Shown one piece after another: positions 1 through 8,002 of a stretch of DNA of 42,728 nucleotides. Numbering within the stretch: position 1 is the first letter of the stretch; each line of letters opens with the position of its first letter. This DNA comes from Actinomycetota bacterium (lineage in GTDB: Bacteria; Actinomycetota; CADDZG01; JAHWKV01). The notes under the pieces are model-generated. The model ran no database searches, had not been told where the DNA came from, and saw only the letters and a list, made by a program, of their open reading frames with translations. The position numbers were made by a program, and so were the translations under genes. Where the stretch lies: assembly GCA_030447305.1 (NCBI GenBank), contig JAUJPC010000004.1, positions 217,269 to 259,996 on the forward strand, read 5' to 3'.

Positions 1-194
1 AGGATCCACCACCCTCCGAGGACCGCCAACCTCAAGCCGGCAAAAACGCGGCATGGACTGTCATGGGCCATTTTGAGATCGCGGCTCCTCGGCCATCTGA
101 AGGCCTGGAATTTCAGGTCTTCTCGCTAAATCAGGCTTCCAAGGCGCCACCAACGAATCAGGCCGCTGCGCTTTACAGGAGATCTGAGACTTGA
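1..194 (+). other. Left-edge sequence, possible 3' end of a truncated upstream gene
   Basis: Two plus-strand frames are open from the window edge. One ends with TAA at 127-129, the other with TGA at 192-194, 13 bases before the next gene's start. Either could be the tail of a gene that begins outside the window; the second fits tight operon spacing better. I recognise no domain in either tail and cannot choose between them. Confidence 0.25.
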
Positions 195-207
195 CCGTTT
201 TCCGGCT

Positions 208-1278
208 GTGAGCTGGTTGGAGTTCGATATTCACGGCTATACCGGCATGAGGGTCGCTCGCCGTGCCCCTTCCGCGGCCATTTTTCGGCAAATGTTTCAG
301 CCATTCTTAGCCGAGGGTCTTGAGCATTTCGATCTGACGATCACGGAAACGGGCGCTGAAATGGAAAGCCCCGCTTATGCCGAAGACCGTTACCGCTATA
401 CCTCTAAACAGGTGTTCATGCGGACCGGGCGAACGCAAATTACCCAGGACGAAGCCGGCACCTTCCATCTCAGCGGTAAGGGGGAGCTTCTTACCAGCGC
501 CTTGCCCATAATCGACATCATTTTGGCTCGCCGGGGCGCCGCCATGATTCATGCTGCCTCGTTTGAATACAAGGGTTGCGGAGTCGCACTTCCGGCTTGG
601 GGTGGTACTGGAAAAACAAGCGCGCTGGCGAGCCTGGTCCTAGGCGTCGAGGAAGCAGCGTTTATGGGGGACGATTGGGCTTTTGTAGGGGACGATGGAC
701 GGCTGCTGGGTTTTGCCAGGCCTTTGTTCATCAAGCCTCACCATCGGTCCATCTACCCTGATCTGTTTGAGCGCCGGCGGAAGCCATTGGTTCCTGCCGG
801 CCTGTCAGCCCCCCTCGGGAGGTTGGCCACAGCGGTTCACCCGATCGTCACGCGATTACCCAGGATTGCCGCCTTCAGCCGCCGTTGGTCTCCCGAGTAC
901 ATGACGGTGAGACCGGAACAGGCATTCGGCAAGATTGTCGGCTCAGCTCCTTTGAAGGCAGTCGTGTTCATGGAGAGATTCGGGGGGAATAGCATGATCT
1001 TGGAGCCGCGAGAAGCCGAGTGGATGGCGGCCAGGATGATCGGCAACTTCTACGCCGAGATGTCTCAACCTTCTCGTGAGGTGGTTACCGCCCTCGGTGG
1101 TACTGCTGTTGTTCCTTTGACGGAGCCCTTCGCCGACAAGAACTCAATTTTGACAAAGGCTTTGAACGGGGTGCCTAGTTTCCTGCTGCGCATACCTGTT
1201 TCGCTCCCAACTCAGGAAGCCTCGCGGCAAATCGCTTCTCGAGTAATAGAGGCACTCGCCATGGCAGGCATCCGTTAA
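208..1278 (+). CDS. HPr kinase/PEPCK-like P-loop protein
   Basis: A 356-aa protein with a Walker A motif, AWGGTGKTS, at residues 130-138, followed by an acidic FMGDDW stretch near 152-157. This arrangement is typical of the HprK-like/PEPCK-fold kinases found beside exopolysaccharide and peptide-modification genes rather than of true HPr kinase, which has a longer N-terminal domain. The N-terminal 100 residues show no known domain. The start is GTG at 208. No ATG, GTG or TTG precedes it in frame back to a stop at 127-129. An AGGAGA sits at 177-182, too far upstream to be a normal ribosome site, so the start is only moderately sure. The gene is convergent with the propeller gene that follows. 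The substrate cannot be told from sequence; protein or sugar phosphorylation is inference. Confidence 0.7.
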   Translation: MSWLEFDIHGYTGMRVARRAPSAAIFRQMFQPFLAEGLEHFDLTITETGAEMESPAYAEDRYRYTSKQVFMRTGRTQITQDEAGTFHLSGKGELLTSALPIIDIILARRGAAMIHAASFEYKGCGVALPAWGGTGKTSALASLVLGVEEAAFMGDDWAFVGDDGRLLGFARPLFIKPHHRSIYPDLFERRRKPLVPAGLSAPLGRLATAVHPIVTRLPRIAAFSRRWSPEYMTVRPEQAFGKIVGSAPLKAVVFMERFGGNSMILEPREAEWMAARMIGNFYAEMSQPSREVVTALGGTAVVPLTEPFADKNSILTKALNGVPSFLLRIPVSLPTQEASRQIASRVIEALAMAGIR

Positions 1279-1329
1279 CGACCGGCTCAGTGCTCACGAT
1301 TGGGAATCCAGTGAACGACCCGATCGCAA

Positions 1330-2103
1330 TCAGCCAGCGTAGCTGATTACCTGCACCCCGTAGGGATAATCAAGCTTGGAACCGTCGGTAACTAAAGACC
1401 ACTGTCGCGACAGGTTGCCACCCGTGTCCCGGAGCTCAATACGATCTCCCTCCCCCACGGTGTAGATGTATCCGCCGTAGGGACTGAGGGCTATGCGCCG
1501 ATGCTCATCCGGTGTGGAACGCCTCCAGATCTGACCGCCCAGGCGGTTTATCTTCTGGATGTAATAGCCCTCTGTCGTCAGTACGAGATCGTTCTCCACC
1601 ACGATGGCGTCATGGGTGAACTCTGTGGCAGCACTCCAGGTGACTTGTTTACCGCCGTTCGGCCTGTAAGCGACATCCCTGACAGCCCCCCAACCACCGA
1701 CGAGCAGCGTCGGGTCGTTGCTTTGGTAGCTTTGGGCGGCGGTTCGGTACCTGACGGAATGAGCGTTACTGAGCAGGTGCCTCCACACGACCTTGCCGGT
1801 CGACCGATCGTAGACATCGATCCTTCCTCCCTCGTTGTAACGCATCGCGACGGCTAAGTTGCCGTCGGGCAGTATCTCGGCGTCGTATGGGGACTGGAAC
1901 CAGTCGGAGTTGTAGCCGCTCGTCTTCCAGACCCACGTCTTTGTCGCCACGTCTATGACTCCAACCTCTCCAGTGCCAAAGGTCGCAAGGATCTGATTGT
2001 TCGGCATCCAACGAACGCCCAGGGGACCGGAATCGGGATGGTCACGTCCCGTCGGGTTATCGAACTTCCATACCAGGCGGCCGTCGAGGTCTGTGATCAG
2101 CAC
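1330..2103 (-). CDS. Intact 3' half of a secreted beta-propeller (PQQ/arylsulfotransferase-like) gene
   Basis: A 257-aa open frame with repeated blade-like units: DLDGRLVWKFDNPTG, VIDVATKTWVWKTSG, VYDRSTGKVVWRHLL, INRLGGQIWRRSTPD and LRDTGGNLSRQWSL. Each ends in a W-containing strand as in PQQ-type or arylsulfotransferase-like propellers. The GTG at 2103 is only the first usable start in this frame. Homology-like sequence continues upstream in other frames (2104-2826), so this is probably the C-terminal part of a longer secreted protein and not an independent gene. No catalytic residues are evident, so a binding or structural role is as likely as an enzyme. The gene is convergent with the HprK-like gene. 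Confidence 0.6.
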   Translation of the reverse strand: MLITDLDGRLVWKFDNPTGRDHPDSGPLGVRWMPNNQILATFGTGEVGVIDVATKTWVWKTSGYNSDWFQSPYDAEILPDGNLAVAMRYNEGGRIDVYDRSTGKVVWRHLLSNAHSVRYRTAAQSYQSNDPTLLVGGWGAVRDVAYRPNGGKQVTWSAATEFTHDAIVVENDLVLTTEGYYIQKINRLGGQIWRRSTPDEHRRIALSPYGGYIYTVGEGDRIELRDTGGNLSRQWSLVTDGSKLDYPYGVQVISYAG

Positions 2104-2826
2104 CGGCGGTTTCGAGGTCGGCTATCAGCAGCTTGGGGCGATTGGTGGTCAGACCGCTGGGCGCTGCGATATTGATGTCGTCCAAGGATCCCGAAGGCCT
2201 GAGCTGCCACGTCGTTGCCTATCTGGACTGTGGCGATACAGGAGCCGCCCAGATTGGCCACACCGTCGAATAGATCAATGTGCCGTTAAGGCGGGCCTCG
2301 ACTGTACTGCTTGCTCCGGCGACGATTACATGGAGCTCCAGTCGGGCCCAGTGTGTTCAACGGCAGAACCCCAGGAAGTGGCGTTGTAGGTGCCACTGTG
2401 CTGAACCCACAGCTTGTCGAAATCTTGATTCTGGCGATAAAAGCTGATCAAGCGGTTACCTGCTGCATCAAGGAACCGGAATATCGGGACGTTGCTGCCA
2501 GCCACTCCTTCGAGGTGATCTTGAAATTGCCGGAAGCGGTCAGGTCGGTGTAACCCCGAAGGTTTTTCTCGCGTATGCAACCGAGCCGGCCGTTGTCCCG
2601 GAAGACAGGCGGAGGCGGCATAGAAGCCGGTCTTTACATCGGTTGATTGGACGGCTGCTACACCACCGACGATGAAACTACAGGACTCCAGCCTGTTAGG
2701 TCGCCGGTTTCAAAACCGTCGTTGAAAAGCGACGTCGAAAGTGCTAATGCAGGCAGAGCCGGTAACACCGAGATGATGACGGCGAGCGTCAGAAACGTGA
2801 TAGAGAACCGGCCCTTACCTCACCAT
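2104..2826 (-). pseudogene. Frameshifted 5' half of the secreted LamG-propeller gene
   Basis: Reading the minus strand and changing frame at each break recovers one coherent protein. It has a signal peptide (start ATG at 2826, ending PALPALA), then a LamG/concanavalin-like domain with FNDGFETGDLTGW, VQSTDVKTGFYAAS, SNVPIFRFLDAAGNRLISF, LELHVIVAGASSTVE and TVQIGNDVAAQAFGIL, then TTNRPKLLIADLETAG leading into the propeller. Frame changes are needed near 2818, 2660, 2606, 2554, 2507, 2350, 2270, 2184 and 2104. The first looks like a single inserted base after the third codon. At least nine shifts in about 720 bases, followed by 774 intact bases, means either a decaying gene or a locally poor consensus. 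As written it cannot give a full-length product. Confidence 0.75.
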
Positions 2827-2827
2827 A

Positions 2828-2839
2828 TGTGTATACACA
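2828..2839. promoter_or_regulatory. Perfect palindrome TGTGTATACACA, candidate operator
   Basis: A 12-bp perfect palindrome directly beside the ATG (2826) of the minus-strand secreted-protein gene. On the minus strand a TTGACG and a TAATAG lie upstream, so the palindrome would cover the transcription start of a leaderless or short-leader message. The longer string CATATGTGT-ATACAC recurs at 23067-23083 with two extra central bases. The bound regulator is unknown; GT-N-TA-N-AC symmetry recalls GntR-family sites, which is inference. Confidence 0.45.
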
Positions 2840-2918
2840 CATCTATTAACGCAAAGTGGGTCGGGATCGTCAAGTGTCACCCGTGATCAAAAACAGTGTG
2901 CTACTCTACGCATGGCAT

Positions 2919-2930
2919 GTGTGGCCACAC
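2919..2930. promoter_or_regulatory. Perfect palindrome GTGTGGCCACAC, candidate operator
   Basis: A second 12-bp perfect palindrome, 46 bases before the start of the small secreted gene at 2977 and in the same divergent intergenic region as the site at 2828. The half-site GTGT...ACAC is shared, while the spacer is four bases instead of two. A role in controlling the divergent pair is inference. Confidence 0.4.
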
Positions 2931-2976
2931 GTCATAGCAAGTTATTTCCACTCCTACCTTGAAAAAGGAGAAAACG

Positions 2977-3501
2977 ATGAAAATACTACGTCGCTTTTCG
3001 TTCATCTCGGTCGCGGGCGCAGTGATGTTGCTGGCCGTCTTTGGGCAAGCTCTAGGGTTACCAAAACGGTCTCAACGAGCGTCGGCCCTATACCGCTGCC
3101 ACAGGTTCCCGCAACGGTATGCGTAGATGCTAACTGTCAGAGCACTCCCACCCTCAACAGTGTCTCCCTCAAGGCCCAGGCTACTGCGGACGCCGTTGGG
3201 GACGCTTCCGACTATCAAGGTAGGCAGTTGTCCTACCGGTGAGGTGGGTGCCGTACTGACAATCAAGACCGGAACCACCGGCGCTACCTTGAGCGGTCTT
3301 ATTACCGGAACGCCCCCGGTTGGCGCTCCAGTGAACATTCCGATTGGACCGATTTCCGGTTGCACCAAATGCAACCGTGACCGTCATGCGTGCGCTGCAG
3401 TTTCGTCCGGCGTATCGGGGCTCCCCGTCATGGCGGGACTTCCTCTGGTTCTTTCTGCGGGGCCAGGCTCGCGCCTGGCCCCAGAACAGATCTTCATTTG
3501 A
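2977..3501 (+). pseudogene. Small secreted protein gene with frameshifts
   Basis: The start is clear: ATG at 2977 preceded by AAAGGAG at 2964-2970. The N-terminus MKILRRFSFISVAG followed by AVMLLAVFGQALG is a signal peptide. The frame then stops early at about 3126. A shift near 3055 gives VTKTVSTSVGPIPLPQVPA and VCVDANCQSTPTLNSVSLKAQ. A second near 3195 gives TLPTIKVGSCPTGEVGAVLTIKT and TPPVGAPVNIPIGPI. A third near 3350 may lead to PVAPNATVTV. The reconstructed mature protein is rich in T, V, P and G with a pair of close cysteines, as expected of a small exported surface protein. No family recognised. It may be a decayed gene or a consensus with missing bases. Confidence 0.55.
3459..3482 (+). 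terminator. GC-rich hairpin after the small secreted gene
   Basis: A 10-bp perfect stem, GGGGCCAGGC (3459-3468) with GCCTGGCCCC (3473-3482), and a 4-base loop TCGC. There is no clear T-run after it, so it may act as a weak or factor-assisted terminator. It lies near the end of the secreted-gene remnant. Confidence 0.45.
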
Positions 3502-3526
3502 GCCAGGTGGCCGACTAGCCATAGAA

Positions 3527-3565
3527 CAGAAGGCGTTTCGCAGGTAACCTGCGGAGCGCCTTCTG
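3527..3565. terminator. Interrupted hairpin before the metalloprotease remnant
   Basis: CAGAAGGCG (3527-3535) pairs with CGCCTTCTG (3557-3565), and inside it CGCAGG (3539-3544) pairs with CCTGCG (3548-3553), separated by a 3-by-3 internal loop. It could terminate in either direction. No T-run, so function is uncertain. Confidence 0.35.
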
Positions 3566-3588
3566 TCGCTAGCCGGTCGTGCACCTGA

Positions 3589-4279
3589 TTGATTGGTATT
3601 GATTTCTGCCAGACTCCCTCGGTCCTCATCATCCTGGCCCTGACCATAATCGCAGGTGCCTTCCATGAGCTGGGGCATGCGACTGCCGGCGTTTACGGAG
3701 GCGCCCGCCTTGGCGCAAGAGGGGTGGCTTTCTATCTTCTGTGGCCGCTCTACAACGACCTGACGGATTCTTACCGGTTGGATCGTCGTGGCCGCCTTCA
3801 GGACTGACCTTGGGGGCATTTACTTCATCTGGTCTTGATCCTGATGCTTGCCTTGCTCTTCGCCGCAACCCGCCAATCCGCGCTCTTGCCGGCAATTTTC
3901 CTTCAGCATCTGGTCATCATGCAGCAGTTCCTGCCGTTCGTTCGCCTTGACGGCTACTACGTTGCCTGCGACCTGGCGGGTGCCCGATCTCTTGCCTTCG
4001 TCAAGCCGGCAGTTAGCGGGTTTCTGAGCGGTCCTGGACAATCGAGCATGGCGTCCCTCCGGCCCAAATTCGAGCCTCCTCATCATCCTCTGGATGCTGA
4101 TAACTGTTCCGGTTCTCACATTCGCCGGGGTCTTCGGTGAGCTTGCCCATAAGAGGTCCTGCACAGCAAGCAGGGTTTTCAGGTCAACGGCAGAAGTCGC
4201 CAAGACGCTCATGGTTTGGTCTGGGACTGGCGTTGGCTCTGCAACTTCGCCAAACGTCTGTGCCGACTACTCACCTTAA
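3589..4279 (+). pseudogene. Broken M50-type (putative peptide zinc metalloprotease) gene
   Basis: The first frame gives a membrane segment, LIILALTIIAGAF, running into the zinc motif HELGH and then YGGARLGARGVAFYLLWPL and DSYRLDRRGRL before a stop at about 3807. The protein sense resumes in other frames: LILMLALLFAATRQSALLPA, FLQHLVIMQQFLPFVRLDGY (3835 on) and ILWMLITVPVLTFAGVFGELA (about 4088 on). HExxH plus the VRLDGYY block is characteristic of the large membrane M50 proteases that accompany peptide or surface-protein systems. The N-terminal part expected before HELGH is missing, so the gene is truncated as well as frameshifted. The right boundary is approximate. Confidence 0.65.
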
Positions 4280-4694
4280 GTAAGGTCTTCAGTCGCCTCG
4301 TCCTCCGCGGACGCAGCGTTTGAATCGGAGAGCCGATCTTCTCAACGATCATCCACTGCCAGCGTCGGTTACGACGACCTCCACAGTCAACGACTCATGA
4401 CCCGGTGCAACTATGAACCTCGCTGACGGTCAACGCTCTATGGGTAGATGGATATGCGCGCCATGCAGTCGACGAACACTGGGCGCGATAACACTGAGAC
4501 GCTGATGGGTTTGCATTCAATGTACTCCTTGGCTTGGCCTGGGACCGAGCCTGCAGCGTTGGATCTCGAGTGATTAGATTGCCTCCTGATGCTTATTTGG
4601 AGGCTTCGCCAAGTAAGGGGTGGCAACGACCCGATTGTCTAATAAGGGTACTAAGGGTACCCGCCTCACTCACATTAAAGATGCCGGTTTAACG
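4280..4694. other. Noncoding stretch after the Tad operon
   Basis: I see no gene here. It contains a tandem 9-bp repeat TAAGGGTAC twice (4643-4660) and an imperfect hairpin CTTATTTGG (4592-4600) with CCAAGTAAG (4609-4617). The Tad operon ends at 4695 on the other strand, so its terminator should lie in this stretch, but neither structure has a convincing T-run. Confidence 0.35.
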
Positions 4695-5624
4695 TCAGGA
4701 GCCGCCCAGATTCTCGACGATCGAGATCGCGGCAGGACCGACTATGACGATAAAAAGCGCCGGAAAGATGAACAGGAGCATGGGAATCAGCAACTTCACA
4801 GGCAGTTTGGCCCCGCGTTCCCGGGCATCCTGCCTCCGGATAAGTCGCATCTGATTGGCATTGGACTGCAGCACCTCCGCTACCGGACTCCCTATGATGT
4901 CGGCCTGAATTAGAGCGAGTGCAAAGGCCGAAAGCTCGCTTACCTCCGTGCGGTCACGGAGCCTCTGGAGGGCCTGCCTCCGACTGGCCCCCAGTTGGAT
5001 CTCCTGCAGAAGGCGATAGAGCTCATCCCCCAAAGCACCTGGCAGCTTTTGAGAAACGAGCTCAATCGAAGCTTCCAGTCCCATGCCGGCTTGGACCGCA
5101 ATGGCCATGAGATCAATGGTTTCGGGTAGAGTTCGTTTGATATCGAGCTGTCTGGCGGTCCCCTTTCGGGCCATCAAGAGATCGGGGGTGAAAAAGCCGA
5201 CGGTGCCCCCAACGAGGCCCCAAACGACAAGCATCCCGGAAGAGACGCCCAGGGCGGCTACTCCAAGGGGCAGTAGCGTCGCTCCGGCAGCCGTGGCTGC
5301 TGCCTTCGTTGCCAGGATGCCCTCAACACCCGCTGCTCCGAGGCCGGCAAGCAAGGCGTGCCTGTGCATCCTGGCTATCTGCCATCCTGGAGTCAATGTT
5401 CGGCCGAGGCGCCGAAGCGTTTTCAATGTCGGACCGAGTAAGCGCTCCGACAGCGGTACCTGCAGCTCCTGAGCAACAATATCCTCGTAGTCGTTGCTTT
5501 CGTCGAAAAGGACTTCGGCAAGCGCCTGCCCCCTTCGGGAGGTCATCGCCTGTCCGACTCCTACTACGGTAAGCCCGAGCCCGATAGCCGTGGCCACCAT
5601 GCTGAGGGCCCTCAACATCTCCAT
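4695..5624 (-). CDS. tadC: TadC, type II secretion F-domain pilus platform protein
   Basis: Inner-membrane platform protein of the Flp/Tad pilus, which works with TadB and the ATPase TadA to extrude pilin. The 309-aa product has an N-terminal membrane segment, a paired membrane region near the middle (ATLLPLGVAALGV, MLVVWGLVGGTVGFF), the cytoplasmic T2SSF helices (ETIDLMAIAVQAGMGLEASI) and C-terminal membrane helices (LLIPMLLFIFPALFIVIVG). I chose ATG at 5624 because GGAGG stands six bases upstream and the start follows the tadB stop by one base. A TTG at 5645 would add seven residues and overlap tadB. Last gene of the operon. Confidence 0.88.
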   Translation of the reverse strand: MEMLRALSMVATAIGLGLTVVGVGQAMTSRRGQALAEVLFDESNDYEDIVAQELQVPLSERLLGPTLKTLRRLGRTLTPGWQIARMHRHALLAGLGAAGVEGILATKAAATAAGATLLPLGVAALGVSSGMLVVWGLVGGTVGFFTPDLLMARKGTARQLDIKRTLPETIDLMAIAVQAGMGLEASIELVSQKLPGALGDELYRLLQEIQLGASRRQALQRLRDRTEVSELSAFALALIQADIIGSPVAEVLQSNANQMRLIRRQDARERGAKLPVKLLIPMLLFIFPALFIVIVGPAAISIVENLGGS

Positions 5625-5625
5625 G

Positions 5626-6573
5626 TCAAACCTCCACCTGAGCAAGCTTACGCATGGCGAAGTGTCCCAAGACCACTCCTACAAGAGCCGCTCCTAGCAT
5701 TACTCGGCCGATTCCCGTACTAAAAAGAGGATCGACGTACTGCCGCCGGGTCGCAAAGAGGAATCCCCCGATTGCAACCGGCATGCCGATCAAAATCTTG
5801 CCGGAGATGCGTGCTTCTGCTGAGAGTGCCCGAATCTCACCTCGGACCTCGAGTCGCGTGCGCATGAACTCGGCCAGTACGCGAAGCGTGTCTGCGAGCC
5901 GTCCGCCTGTTTGATGCTGAATCCGGATAGCCTCCACGGTCCAGGAGATATCTCGAGAGCCGACTCGCTCCGCCATCGCCTCTAGAGATTCAAGCAGGGG
6001 CCGTCCCACCCTTGACTCCGCAACGACGCGGCCCAGTTCGACCGAAAGAGGAGGATCCCCCTCCTGTCCTGCAAGCTCCATTGCCAGAAGCAGAGATGAG
6101 CCGGAGTCCAATGAGCCCGCCAGGAGCTGCAGCATTCCCGGCAGCTGAGACTCCAGTTTCACAATCCGCTTCCTGTGCCTGGATTTGAGACGTGACATGG
6201 CAAACACCGGGACCGCCGCGGCCACGACTATCGCCATCAGAACCGAACCGGTAAATGTCATGACCAGGCCTGCCAGCACAATGCTGTACAGAGCCGTCAT
6301 GATTACGAATTCACCAACCTTCAAGCGATATCCTGCCTGGCTGAGCGTGGTGCGAAGCTTTCCTCCGGTCGGTGTCTTACCGAACGTTCGCTCGGCAAAC
6401 GCCCCCGCTCTCTCCATCATGTCTGAAAGAACCTCAGGGGATTTGGACGGCTGTTCCATCTCCAGCTCAAGAAACTCTTTAAGAGCTTGGCGTCGGTCGG
6501 CTCCCTTGAGAATCACCGAGTAGGTCCCCAACATGATGCCGAGGCCCACCAGCAGTGCTGCCATCAATGCCAC
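5626..6573 (-). CDS. tadB: TadB, type II secretion F-domain pilus platform protein
   Basis: Second platform protein of the Tad pilus machine. N-terminal membrane segment (ALLVGLGIMLGTYSVI), two central helices (FVIMTALYSIVLAGLVMTF and VLMAIVVAAAVPVFAM), a T2SSF domain with LESQLPGMLQLLAGSLDSGS, SLLLAMELAGQEGDPPLS and QTGGRLADTLRVLAEFMRTR, and a C-terminal membrane pair. The longest reading starts TTG at 6597, but that would put the strong GGAAGGAGG inside the gene. A GTG at 6573 or ATG at 6564 uses that ribosome site, and GTG leaves four bases after the tadA stop at 6578. TadC begins directly after its stop, so the two are very likely translated together. Confidence 0.87.
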   Translation of the reverse strand: MALMAALLVGLGIMLGTYSVILKGADRRQALKEFLELEMEQPSKSPEVLSDMMERAGAFAERTFGKTPTGGKLRTTLSQAGYRLKVGEFVIMTALYSIVLAGLVMTFTGSVLMAIVVAAAVPVFAMSRLKSRHRKRIVKLESQLPGMLQLLAGSLDSGSSLLLAMELAGQEGDPPLSVELGRVVAESRVGRPLLESLEAMAERVGSRDISWTVEAIRIQHQTGGRLADTLRVLAEFMRTRLEVRGEIRALSAEARISGKILIGMPVAIGGFLFATRRQYVDPLFSTGIGRVMLGAALVGVVLGHFAMRKLAQVEV

Positions 6574-6577
6574 CGGC

Positions 6578-8002
6578 TTATCGCCTCCTTCCGGCAAAGG
6601 AGTCGGTTCGCAGGGTTGGTGAGGAAACGTCCGATGGGGGTCTAAAGAGCTTGGCAGGCACCTCTACCCCCTTGTCCTGAAGCTTTTCGACCACCTTGGG
6701 ACGTAGACCGGTAGGACGGAGACTGCCGGAGGAACGGCTGGATTCCCGCCCTCCTTCCGCGAAGATGTATCTGAAAATGTCCTGAAGCGTGATGATGTCT
6801 CCCTCCATTCCCTGAACCTCCGAGATGTGGGTGATCTTGCGGCTTCCGTCGCCGAATCGGGCTATCTGGATGATCAGGTCCAGTGCCGAAGCCACCTGCT
6901 GACGAATAGCTCTCACTGGAAGGTCGTATCCGGCCATGAGAACCATGGTGTCCAGACGGGTGAGCGCATCACGTGGAGAGTTGGAGTGAATTGTCGTTAG
7001 GGAGCCCTCGTGTCCGGTATTCATGGCCTGCAGCATGTCCAGTGCTTCGGCCCCTCGGACCTCCCCGACCATTATGCGGTCCGGGCGCATACGTAAGGAG
7101 TTGCGCACGAGCTCACGTATTCCTATGTGACCCGCACCTTCGATGTTGGCAGGCCGGGCCTCCATGGTGAGAACGTGCGGCTGAGAAAGCCTCATCTCGG
7201 CAGCATCCTCGATCGTGATGATGCGCTCGTCCTCCGGAACGTAAGCTGCCAGGACGTTCAACATGGTGGTCTTTCCTGTGCCGGTTCCACCGGAGATGAT
7301 CATGTTGAGCTTTCCAAGAACGCAGGCCTTCAGGAAGGCAGCGGCCTCCTCACTCAAAGCGCCGAGCCTGATCAGGTCGGCCATCCCGAACGGTTTCTCA
7401 GGAAACCGGCGAATTGTCAGCATCGGCGCGTGCACGGCGATTGGCGGGATGACGGCGTTGACTCTGGAACCGTCGGGAAGCCTCGCATCGACCATGGGGG
7501 AGGCCTCGTCGATGCGGCGCCCTACCGAAGCAACGATCTTCTCAATTACCTGGCGGAGATGTGAGTCATCGGTGAACTGAACGTCGGTGTGAACAAGCTT
7601 GCCTTTGCGCTCAACGTAGATGTCGTTATAGCTGTTGCACATGATCTCGGTAATGGTCGGATCAGCCAGTAGTTCCTCGAGAGGGCCGTACCCGAGTAGG
7701 TCGGCGGTTACCTCCGCCACGAATCTGGCTCGCTGGGACTGGGACACGGAAACTCCGGCGCTCGTCAGGGCCCCCTGCAGATTCTCGGAGACAACGACCC
7801 TAAGTTCCTCGGGTTTCGTCTTGGTATAGAGCTTGGGCCCGAGTTCTTCCATGAGAGCGTCTCTGACGCGCCGTTTCATCTGGCCCCAGTTCGATGGTCC
7901 TGTTCCCGACGCTGGAGTTGGTTGTTTCTTGAGGCTCTGGGTGCTCCGCCCGGGCGAGCTTTCTACTTCCATGCGAACAACACGATCCGAAAGTGGTGTC
8001 AT
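6578..8002 (-). CDS. tadA: TadA/CpaF pilus assembly ATPase
   Basis: Hexameric secretion ATPase that powers Flp pilus assembly. It carries the full CpaF set: an N-terminal domain with [20 protein letters not shown], Walker [10 protein letters not shown], the Asp box ([13 protein letters not shown]), Walker B with [14 protein letters not shown], and the His box ([18 protein letters not shown]). About 474 aa, normal for the family. ATG at 8002 is preferred over the upstream 8059 start: it has GGAAAGGAA just upstream and overlaps the tadZ stop as ATGA. The tail after the ATPase core (about 60 residues, basic, serine-rich) is variable in this family. Confidence 0.93.
   Translation of the reverse strand: MTPLSDRVVRMEVESSPGRSTQSLKKQPTPASGTGPSNWGQMKRRVRDALMEELGPKLYTKTKPEELRVVVSENLQGALTSAGVSVSQSQRARFVAEVTADLLGYGPLEELLADPTITEIMCNSYNDIYVERKGKLVHTDVQFTDDSHLRQVIEKIVASVGRRIDEASPMVDARLPDGSRVNAVIPPIAVHAPMLTIRRFPEKPFGMADLIRLGALSEEAAAFLKACVLGKLNMIISGGTGTGKTTMLNVLAAYVPEDERIITIEDAAEMRLSQPHVLTMEARPANIEGAGHIGIRELVRNSLRMRPDRIMVGEVRGAEALDMLQAMNTGHEGSLTTIHSNSPRDALTRLDTMVLMAGYDLPVRAIRQQVASALDLIIQIARFGDGSRKITHISEVQGMEGDIITLQDIFRYIFAEGGRESSRSSGSLRPTGLRPKVVEKLQDKGVEVPAKLFRPPSDVSSPTLRTDSFAGRRR

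Noticed and set aside
3181-3819. 212-aa minus-strand frame across the damaged block
   Set aside because: It runs opposite to the recognisable secreted and M50 protein sequence and has no domain.
4592-4617. Hairpin as terminator of the Tad operon
   Set aside because: On the Tad transcript the stem has a C-A mismatch and no T-run follows, so I list it only as a structure in the noncoding stretch.
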